A stretch of DNA of 5,159 bases from Campylobacterales bacterium (GTDB lineage: Bacteria > Campylobacterota > Campylobacteria > Campylobacterales > JACAEZ01): assembly GCA_013388565.1 (NCBI GenBank), contig JACAEZ010000197.1, positions 1-5,159 on the forward strand, written 5' to 3'. The position numbers and the translations under genes were made by a program. Positions within the stretch are counted from its first letter, which is position 1; each line of letters begins with the position of its first letter. Shown here in pieces: positions 1 to 4,697 of this stretch. The notes below the pieces were generated by a model. The model worked only from the letters and a program-made list of their open reading frames with translations, searched no databases and was not told where the DNA came from.

Positions 1-64
1 TTACTCTTTTAAACTCTTCATTGTTGAGTTTGTTCACTTTTTTATTTTTTATTGTTTTTGCCAT
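1..64 (-). CDS. Possible hypothetical protein, N-terminal 21 residues only
   Basis: An open frame starts at ATG (bases 64-62) and runs off the window at base 1. It begins MAKTIKNKK and is Lys/Asn-rich and hydrophilic, with no motif or signal peptide in the 21 visible residues, so no function can be assigned. No clear Shine-Dalgarno sequence precedes the ATG; the 16 bases upstream are nearly all A and T. Its first codons lie inside one copy of an 18-bp direct repeat. It is divergent from the ferredoxin operon and 31 bases downstream of the small peptide frame on the same strand. It could be a real gene continuing outside the window or a chance frame in AT-rich DNA. Confidence 0.35.
   Translation of the reverse strand, partial: MAKTIKNKKVNKLNNEEFKRV
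41..58. repeat. 18-bp direct repeat, copy 1
   Basis: TTTATTTTTTATTGTTTT occurs here and again, identically, at 88-105, with starts 47 bp apart. Bases flanking both copies differ, so the exact match is 18 bp. On the minus strand this copy lies in the first codons of the partial gene. The sequence is low in complexity, so chance or polymerase slippage is possible. Confidence 0.6.
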
Positions 65-87
65 TTGTAATATTATCTATTTTTATA

Positions 88-105
88 TTTATTTTTTATT
101 GTTTT
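88..105. repeat. 18-bp direct repeat, copy 2
   Basis: This is the second exact copy of the repeat at 41-58. On the minus strand it covers the last codons and stop of the small peptide frame. The two copies are read in different phases by the two frames, so they do not encode the same residues. Confidence 0.6.
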
Positions 106-158
106 AGGAGAGGTCTAATAATTAGAAACCCTACAAACAGAGTAATATCTGCAATCAT
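96..158 (-). CDS. Possible 20-residue hydrophobic peptide
   Basis: This short frame encodes 20 residues, from ATG at 158-156 to TAA at 98-96. It begins MIADITLFVGFLII and ends RPLLKQ: a hydrophobic stretch of about 12 residues followed by a basic tail, the shape of a single small membrane segment. It has better expression signals than most chance frames. AAGGA lies at 169-165, six bases before the ATG, and a perfect TATAAT lies at 192-187, which would start transcription near base 180. The frame stays open upstream to an in-frame TTG, so a slightly longer product is possible. I recognise no family. It could be a small membrane peptide, a type I toxin-like peptide, a leader peptide, a remnant of a membrane protein, or a coincidence. 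Confidence 0.35.
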   Translation of the reverse strand: MIADITLFVGFLIIRPLLKQ

Positions 159-164
159 ACTTTT

Positions 165-169
165 TCCTT
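165..169 (-). promoter_or_regulatory. Ribosome binding site for the small peptide frame
   Basis: AAGGA on the minus strand, six bases upstream of the ATG at 158. Spacing and sequence are ideal, which is the main reason to take the 20-residue frame seriously. Confidence 0.4.
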
Positions 170-186
170 GATTTTTAGTTAGCAAT

Positions 187-192
187 ATTATA
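187..192 (-). promoter_or_regulatory. Candidate -10 box (TATAAT), minus strand
   Basis: A perfect TATAAT in A/T-rich DNA. The expected start of transcription is near base 180, giving a leader of about 22 bases before the small peptide frame. No convincing -35 box is seen, but Campylobacterota sigma-70 promoters generally lack a conserved one. An imperfect inverted repeat (AAAATAT at 199-205 and ATATTTT at 213-219) lies just upstream and could be an operator or simply AT-rich background. Confidence 0.35.
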
Positions 193-357
193 TAACTAAA
201 AATATCTATGATATATTTTGATTTTCATTAAAATTGTTAAGATTTTGTTATGATTTTAATTCTACTGTATAGTACATTTCATCTTAAGATTATTATAGAT
301 ATAAAAAAATCATACTTCTATTTTGGAGATTTCTAAACATTTAAACTTATTTTTATA

Positions 358-377
358 TAAGCTATATTAAGCTATAA
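358..377 (+). promoter_or_regulatory. Candidate promoter: tandem 10-bp repeat with -10-like boxes
   Basis: Two adjacent 10-bp units, TAAGCTATAT and TAAGCTATAA, match at nine of ten positions. They contain the -10-like hexamers TATATT (363-368) and TATAAA (373-378, running one base past the second unit). Transcription from the second would begin near base 385, about 30 bases before the ferredoxin start. A further TATATA lies at 354-359. The ten-base period is close to one helical turn, so the pair could also be a protein site. No -35 box is evident, as expected for this phylum. This is inference from position and composition only. Confidence 0.3.
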
Positions 378-402
378 AACGGTTTCATTTTTAAAAATAG
401 TA

Positions 403-408
403 AAAGGA
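403..408 (+). promoter_or_regulatory. Ribosome binding site of the ferredoxin gene
   Basis: AAAGGA lies six bases before ATG 415 and supports that start codon. Confidence 0.7.
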
Positions 409-414
409 TATTAA

Positions 415-666
415 ATGTCATTGATGATAACTGATGAATGTATTGCATGTGATGCTTGTAGAGAAGAGTGTCCAACTTTAGCGATAGAAGAGGGCGACCC
501 GATATATGTAATCGACCAAGATAGATGTACAGAGTGTGTTGGATATTATGATGAGCCTTCATGTATTTCGGTTTGTCCTGTTGATTGCATTGTGCCAGAC
601 CCTGATAATGTTGAGAGTGTTGAAGAACTTAAACATAAATATGAACAGATAGAATCTGAAAACTAA
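415..666 (+). CDS. fdxB: 2[4Fe-4S] ferredoxin, Allochromatium (Alvin) / YfhL type
   Basis: A small soluble electron carrier of 83 residues with two 4Fe-4S clusters. The first motif is C9-x2-C12-x2-C15-x3-C19-P. The second is C38-x2-C41-x8-C50-x3-C54-P, where the eight-residue loop and the C-terminal helix after residue 62 are the hallmarks of the Allochromatium vinosum ferredoxin subfamily. By family rule C9, C12, C15 and C54 bind one cluster and C38, C41, C50 and C19 the other; C58 in PVDC is the extra cysteine also found in the Allochromatium protein. The start MSLMITDEC matches family N-termini and has an AAAGGA site. Its TAA shares its last base with the ATG of the next gene, so the two are probably translationally coupled. 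In Campylobacterota this ferredoxin commonly sits beside a Ppx/GppA gene; the symbol follows C. jejuni usage. The redox partner cannot be seen here. Confidence 0.95.
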   Translation: MSLMITDECIACDACREECPTLAIEEGDPIYVIDQDRCTECVGYYDEPSCISVCPVDCIVPDPDNVESVEELKHKYEQIESEN

Positions 667-2129
667 TGGCTAAAATCACAGCAATTATAGATATTGGTTC
701 AAACAGTGCTAGAATGGCACTGTTTGAAAAGAGTAGTAGATTTGCTTTTCATCTTATAAAAGAGATAAAAAGTAGAGTTAGAATAAGTGAAGGAACTTAT
801 GAAAATGGCTCCCTCCTTCAACCAATTCCTATGCAAAGAGCAGTTATTGCACTAAAAGAGTTTGCTATTATTGCCAAAAATCATGGAGCTACAAAGATTA
901 TTTGTGTAGCTACAAGTGCGGTTAGAAATGCTCCAAATAGACATGAATTTGTACATGAAGTTTATAAACAAACTGGCATTTCTATAAAGGTTATTGATGG
1001 CACTGAAGAGGCTAATCTTGGAGCAATTTCAGCAATAAATCTACTTCCAATTAAAAATGCAATTACGATTGATATTGGCGGTGGTTCGACTGAATGTGCA
1101 TTGATTTGTGATGGAAAAATTGTTGATTTAATTTCACTTGAACTAGGAACGATTAGGCTTAAAGAGCTTTTTTATGATAAAAAAAGTTCAATAGATGAGG
1201 CTAAAAGGTATATATTAAACGAATTTAAACGATTGCCAAATAGCTATAAAAGTGATTTGGTTGTAGGAATTGGTGGGACGATTAGAGCTATTTCAAAGAC
1301 ATTTATGAAAAATACACTCTATCCGATTGATACAGTTCATGGATATGAGTATGAAACTAGCGAATATTTGCCTATTATTGAGCAAATTTCAGAAAGTAGT
1401 GTGTTGAAACTGAAAAGATTTAATATCAAAGAGGAGCGATATGACACTATTCGAGAGGGTGCTTTGATATTTTCGATGTTGATTAAAGAGTTTAATTCAA
1501 AAAGTGTTATTACAAGTGGTGCAGGGGTGCGAGAGGGTAGATATTTAAAAGATTTACTTAGAAATTCAAACCTTAAATTTCCAGCAAATTTTAATCCTAG
1601 TGTTAGAGTCATGATTGATAAATTTATTCAAAATAGGACTTTTAATGAGTACAACTCATCTGTTTGCGGATTTTTATTTGATTTGTTGAAAGCTAAGCAT
1701 AAACTAGATGATAGCTTCAAACGATACTTAAAAATTTCAGCCATGCTTTCAGATATTGGTTCTAGTTTGAGCTTTTATAATCAACATGAGCATTCAAAAT
1801 ATTTTATTATCAATAATTTAGTTTATGGATTTACACATAAAGAGCGAGTTTTGATAGCAACACTTATAGCAAACCATACAAAAGAGTTGCCAAATACACT
1901 CAATATAAACCCTTATACAAGGCTTTTACCTGATATTAGAGTTCTAAGATGGCTTAGTTTTATACTAGGAGTTAGCTATTATGTAAATATCACAAATTCA
2001 AATCCAAAAATTGAATTTAAATTTTCAAACGATACTTTGTATATAAAATCAAATGAGCCGATGTCACTAGCTAAAGAGCAGATAAAAAAGCTTGAAAAAC
2101 CAGAACCTATGGCTATAATATTTGAGTAA
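666..2129 (+). CDS. gppA: Ppx/GppA family exopolyphosphatase / pppGpp phosphatase
   Basis: A 487-residue cytoplasmic phosphatase of the ASKHA fold. It is expected to remove terminal phosphate from polyphosphate and/or convert pppGpp to ppGpp; sequence does not decide which. The N-terminal ATPase-like domain (about 4-305) shows the phosphate-1 loop IDIGSNSARM at 8-17, ATSAVRNAPN at 82-91, GTEEA at 112-116 carrying the catalytic Glu, the phosphate-2 motif DIGGGSTE at 136-143, GIGGT at 201-205 and SGAGVREG at 284-291. The C-terminal HD-like helical domain (about 310-487) has LSDIG at 361-365, where many members have HE or HD, so one metal-binding His of a true HD centre is missing; H374, H376 and H404 remain. 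No strong ribosome binding site precedes ATG 666; the TAATG overlap with the ferredoxin gene suggests coupled translation. A link to stress and stringent response is known for the family. The symbol is conventional, not proof of substrate. Confidence 0.93.
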   Translation: MAKITAIIDIGSNSARMALFEKSSRFAFHLIKEIKSRVRISEGTYENGSLLQPIPMQRAVIALKEFAIIAKNHGATKIICVATSAVRNAPNRHEFVHEVYKQTGISIKVIDGTEEANLGAISAINLLPIKNAITIDIGGGSTECALICDGKIVDLISLELGTIRLKELFYDKKSSIDEAKRYILNEFKRLPNSYKSDLVVGIGGTIRAISKTFMKNTLYPIDTVHGYEYETSEYLPIIEQISESSVLKLKRFNIKEERYDTIREGALIFSMLIKEFNSKSVITSGAGVREGRYLKDLLRNSNLKFPANFNPSVRVMIDKFIQNRTFNEYNSSVCGFLFDLLKAKHKLDDSFKRYLKISAMLSDIGSSLSFYNQHEHSKYFIINNLVYGFTHKERVLIATLIANHTKELPNTLNINPYTRLLPDIRVLRWLSFILGVSYYVNITNSNPKIEFKFSNDTLYIKSNEPMSLAKEQIKKLEKPEPMAIIFE

Positions 2130-2133
2130 GGAG
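2128..2133 (+). promoter_or_regulatory. Ribosome binding site deciding the start at 2139
   Basis: AAGGAG overlaps the stop of the phosphatase gene and lies five bases before ATG 2139. The in-frame TTG at 2136 is only two bases away, too close, so ATG 2139 is preferred. Confidence 0.75.
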
Positions 2134-2138
2134 TTTTG

Positions 2139-2903
2139 ATGGAACATATTTTTAGTAATCAAATGTATTTAAATCCAAGACCGCTCGAAGATAGAGTTGA
2201 TATTGTTGAAGTTGAAATTAGTGAGATTAAAGCAAATTTAAATAAGCTTGAGAGACTTGTTTATAAAAGCATAGAATCAACTGAACGATTTAAAGAAGAG
2301 ATGGTTGAATTTAAAAAAGAGATGAAAGAGTTCAAAGATGAAATGAGCGAATTCAAAAGTGAGATGAGTGATTTTAAAGATGAGATGAGCGAATTTAAAG
2401 ACGAAATGCGAGAGTTCAAGGATGAAATGAGTGGCTTTAAAAGTGAAATGAGTGAATTCAAAGATAAAGTTGATAAAAATATATCAAACATGAATAAACA
2501 GTGGAGTGAATTAGCTAGAAAAATGGGAACAATTGTTGAAGATTTGTTTAGCGAACCATTTAAAATAGTTTTAGAAAAAAGATTTCAAGAGCAAAATATT
2601 GATATGTATGGTTGTAATATCAAAAAAAAGGGGTATGAATTTGATATTTTGGCTGAATGTGAAGATAAAATTTATATTGTAGAGATAAAATCAAACGGAA
2701 ATAAAAGCGAATATCAAAGAGAGTTTTTAGAAAAAAAAGATACATTTAGTGAAATTTTTAAAGATAAACAGATAATTTTAGTTTTTGGTTCATTGTCTTT
2801 AAATAAAGATAGTATCAGATATTTAACAAAAAATGGTATTTATGCTTTGGTTTATAGTGGTGAAAATTGTGATATTGTAAATTATGAAGATTTAAAATCT
2901 TAA
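2139..2903 (+). CDS. Coiled-coil protein with C-terminal PD-(D/E)XK nuclease-like domain
   Basis: This is a 254-residue protein starting MEHIFSNQ. Residues about 17-125 form a long coiled coil; within it, residues 50-112 are nine consecutive heptads of the form EFKDEMS, with Met at one core position and Phe at the other. After a linker, residues about 126-254 look like a restriction-endonuclease-fold domain: E134 (in GTIVEDLF), D169 (in GYEFDIL), then E182 and K184 in IVEIKS, a good PD-(D/E)XK constellation. The overall plan resembles DUF3782-like proteins, whose function is poorly known. DNA cleavage or binding is inferred from the fold; it may be inactive. No signal peptide is seen. It sits nine bases after the phosphatase gene and 10 bases before the acyltransferase gene, where related genomes as I recall carry heptosyltransferase I. 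It may be an accessory insertion, or a DNA repair or defence-type protein. Confidence 0.8.
   Translation: MEHIFSNQMYLNPRPLEDRVDIVEVEISEIKANLNKLERLVYKSIESTERFKEEMVEFKKEMKEFKDEMSEFKSEMSDFKDEMSEFKDEMREFKDEMSGFKSEMSEFKDKVDKNISNMNKQWSELARKMGTIVEDLFSEPFKIVLEKRFQEQNIDMYGCNIKKKGYEFDILAECEDKIYIVEIKSNGNKSEYQREFLEKKDTFSEIFKDKQIILVFGSLSLNKDSIRYLTKNGIYALVYSGENCDIVNYEDLKS
2286..2474 (+). repeat. Nine imperfect 21-bp tandem repeats encoding heptads
   Basis: Nine in-frame 21-bp units encode RFKEEMV, EFKKEMK, EFKDEMS, EFKSEMS, DFKDEMS, EFKDEMR, EFKDEMS, GFKSEMS and EFKDKVD. The Lys/Glu/Met-rich units differ in synonymous bases such as GAG/GAA and TTC/TTT, so the array is not freshly duplicated, though unit number could still vary between strains by slippage without breaking the frame. 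Confidence 0.85.
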
Positions 2904-2913
2904 AACCACCATC

Positions 2914-3795
2914 ATGAGAGAGAAAATTGAGTACTATTTTGTACTATCGTTAATTCAAATATCCAAAATTTTAACAATAAAAGCCACATACCGACTATTT
3001 AAATACCTTTCTATTTTAGCTTTTCATCTTTTGAAAAAAAGAAAAGAGCTAACAATCTCAAATATCCAAAAAGCATTAAAAGTTGATAACAAAACTTCAA
3101 AACAATTAGCGATAAACTCATATATTCACATCTCAAAAGTGTTATCTTACTCTATTTTGATAATTGCAGAAAAAATCTCAAAAGATGATATTTTAAACTC
3201 TTTAATAAATATAGAAGAGTTAGAAAAATTAAAAAATATAATCTCAAACTCAAAAAATGGAGCGATATTAATCACAGGACATTTTGGAAATTGGGAGATG
3301 GTGAACCATATTTTATCTATCTCAAATATTCAGCTAAATGCTATCATGAGAGAGGGAAACAATGATTTGATTGATAAAAATATTGTTATTCCATTTAGGC
3401 AAAAGTTTGGTACAAAAACAAATTATAAGCAAAATGCAGCCCTTTTTATCGCAAAAGCTCTCAAAAGAGGTGAATTTGTTGGATTGTTGATAGACCAAAA
3501 AGTATATGGAAAAAATACAATAATTTGCAACTTTTTTGACATTCAAGCCTCTACAACTACGATGGTTTCAGAACTTTTTTTAAAATTCAATTCAGCAGTT
3601 GTGTTGGTATTTGCCATTTATGAAGATGAAAAAGTTAAAATAGTTGTAAAAGAGTTTGAAAATGTTATTGATGAAAATCTTTCACTTGAGGAAAAAATCT
3701 TTCAAATCACACAAAAGATAAACGATTTACTCGAAGATGAGATAAAAAAATATCCAACACAGTGGTTTTGGATGCACAATCGGTGGAAAATTTGA
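2914..3795 (+). CDS. lpxL: Lipid A late acyltransferase, LpxL/HtrB family
   Basis: A 293-residue enzyme of the inner membrane's cytoplasmic face. It transfers a fatty acyl chain from acyl-carrier protein to a lipid A precursor, classically Kdo2-lipid IVA. A hydrophobic N-terminal segment (about 8-40) gives membrane association. The catalytic HX4(D/E) motif is H123-FGNW-E128, preceded by GAILITG. MREGNN at 145-150 and the IPFRQKFG stretch at 159-166 match the family's second block, LLIDQK is at 191-196, and the C-terminal signature YPTQWFWMHNRWK spans 280-292. The length is usual for the family. ATG 2914 has no recognisable ribosome binding site, yet an in-frame stop lies at 2893-2895 and the next in-frame Met is residue 145, so this start is nearly forced. 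Translation probably depends on the gene ending at 2903. The exact acyl chain and position (LpxL versus a relative) cannot be told. Confidence 0.92.
   Translation: MREKIEYYFVLSLIQISKILTIKATYRLFKYLSILAFHLLKKRKELTISNIQKALKVDNKTSKQLAINSYIHISKVLSYSILIIAEKISKDDILNSLINIEELEKLKNIISNSKNGAILITGHFGNWEMVNHILSISNIQLNAIMREGNNDLIDKNIVIPFRQKFGTKTNYKQNAALFIAKALKRGEFVGLLIDQKVYGKNTIICNFFDIQASTTTMVSELFLKFNSAVVLVFAIYEDEKVKIVVKEFENVIDENLSLEEKIFQITQKINDLLEDEIKKYPTQWFWMHNRWKI
3782..3786 (+). promoter_or_regulatory. Ribosome binding site for the TTG start at 3792
   Basis: GGTGG lies five bases before TTG 3792, inside the last codons of the acyltransferase gene. It favours TTG 3792 over the upstream in-frame GTG 3762. 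Confidence 0.5.
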
Positions 3796-4697
3796 CAGCA
3801 CTTATTTTAAGTGACAAAAGAGCAGGGCATTTAAACCAATCAATCGCTTTTTGCAAACATCTGAATATTGACTATTTTATTGTAAATGTGACTTTGAAAT
3901 ATAAATTTTTAACATATATTTTTGATTTTTTAAATATTTACACTTTTAAGTTGTTTAGTTTTGAAAATTTTAAAAATGATTTTGATATGGTTATTTCAAC
4001 AGGTTCTAACACATACTATGCAAACAAAACTTTTGCCAAAAAATATAATAAAAAAAGTGTCGCTTGTATGCTCCCAAAAGGGTTTAAAACGACTAACTTT
4101 GATTTAATTTTAGCTCAACTTCATGACAATCCAAAAAAAGCAAATAATATCTTGAAATTACCAATAAATCTAACATACATAGAGCCAAAAAATATATTTA
4201 ATTGTGACGGTTTTAAATATGTAGCTATAGTTATTGGCGGAAATAACTCAATTTTTAGTATAAATTTAGATGAGTTAAAATCAAACATTCAAGCAATTAT
4301 AAAACTTTTTAAAGAGTATAAAATAGCTATCACAACATCGCCAAGAACACCAAAAGAGATAGAAGATTTTATTGAAAGCTTAGATATTGATTATAAACTA
4401 ATCTATTCAAAGCAAAAATTAAATCCAATTCCTGATTTTTTAAATTGTTGCGAGTATGTTTTTATAACAAGTGATTCAACATCTATGATAAGCGAAGCAG
4501 TTAGTTTTGGAAAAGCAAATATCGAAATCATCATGTTAGAGTATAAAAAAGAGAATAAATTTATAAAGCTTATAAAAGAGTTAGAAAAAAAAGAGTGTCT
4601 GCATCTGTTTGATGGTAATATTGGAGTTAGAAATAAGAAGATAGAGTTGAATTTTTTGCTTAAAGGAGTGTTTTATGAACTTAGCACGAAAAGATGA
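3792..4697 (+). CDS. ELM1-like protein (Mito_fiss_Elm1 family, PF06258), glycosyltransferase-like
   Basis: A 301-residue protein read from TTG 3792, whose TTGA overlaps the acyltransferase stop by four bases. This gives MTALILSDKRAGHLNQ, placing the family motif DKRAGHLNQ at 8-16 next to the N-terminus as in relatives. The longer frame from GTG 3762 would add ten residues encoded within the acyltransferase's conserved C-terminus. Other family marks are ISTGSNT at 68-74, VIGGNNS at 147-153, TTSPRTP at 181-187 and ITSDSTSMISEA at 225-236. Together these suggest two Rossmann-like halves as in GT-B glycosyltransferases. The family is named for the Arabidopsis mitochondrial fission factor, but in bacteria it is often found near envelope lipopolysaccharide genes. 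Tight coupling to lpxL suggests a role in lipid A or core modification; that is inference and no substrate can be named. No signal peptide is seen; likely cytoplasmic or peripheral to the inner membrane. Confidence 0.82.
   Translation: MTALILSDKRAGHLNQSIAFCKHLNIDYFIVNVTLKYKFLTYIFDFLNIYTFKLFSFENFKNDFDMVISTGSNTYYANKTFAKKYNKKSVACMLPKGFKTTNFDLILAQLHDNPKKANNILKLPINLTYIEPKNIFNCDGFKYVAIVIGGNNSIFSINLDELKSNIQAIIKLFKEYKIAITTSPRTPKEIEDFIESLDIDYKLIYSKQKLNPIPDFLNCCEYVFITSDSTSMISEAVSFGKANIEIIMLEYKKENKFIKLIKELEKKECLHLFDGNIGVRNKKIELNFLLKGVFYELSTKR
4662..4668 (+). promoter_or_regulatory. Ribosome binding site of the Uma2-family gene
   Basis: AAAGGAG lies six bases before ATG 4675, inside the end of the ELM1-like gene. 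It supports this start and a 23-base gene overlap. Confidence 0.7.

Larger units (their letters stand above)
159..414. other. Divergent AT-rich intergenic region
   Basis: The spacer between the minus-strand frames and the ferredoxin operon holds no further coding frame that I can support. It carries the minus-strand TATAAT, several plus-strand TATA-like boxes between 350 and 380, and the ferredoxin ribosome binding site. No stem-loop followed by a T run, tRNA-like fold or riboswitch-like structure was recognised. Confidence 0.6.

Noticed and set aside
107..114. AGGAGAGG as a plus-strand ribosome binding site
   Set aside because: No start codon with a usable open frame follows at suitable spacing on the plus strand; on the minus strand these bases code for part of the small peptide.
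385..400. Intrinsic terminator from the TTTTTAAAAA palindrome before the ferredoxin gene
   Set aside because: The stem is pure A/T with no loop or G/C pairs and lies just upstream of a gene start, so it is unlikely to stop transcription.
362..562. Minus-strand 66-codon frame opposite the ferredoxin gene
   Set aside because: It lies antisense to the clear ferredoxin motifs, has no family features and is best explained as a shadow.
1337..1612. Minus-strand 91-codon frame inside the phosphatase gene
   Set aside because: It is antisense to conserved Ppx/GppA coding sequence, with no ribosome binding site or recognisable motif.
2286..2474. CRISPR-like array
   Set aside because: The 21-bp periodicity has no spacers and is in frame, encoding coiled-coil heptads.
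2261..2491. Minus-strand 76-codon Leu/Ser-rich frame with repeats
   Set aside because: Its repetitive ISSLNSL pattern is only the complement of the EFKDEMS heptad array on the plus strand.
3334..3546. Minus-strand 70-codon frame inside lpxL
   Set aside because: It is antisense to the acyltransferase's conserved blocks and has no supporting signals.
3762..3791. GTG 3762 as start of the ELM1-like gene
   Set aside because: The ten extra residues come from the acyltransferase C-terminal signature read in another frame, while TTG 3792 has a ribosome binding site, a TTGA overlap and a family-like N-terminus.
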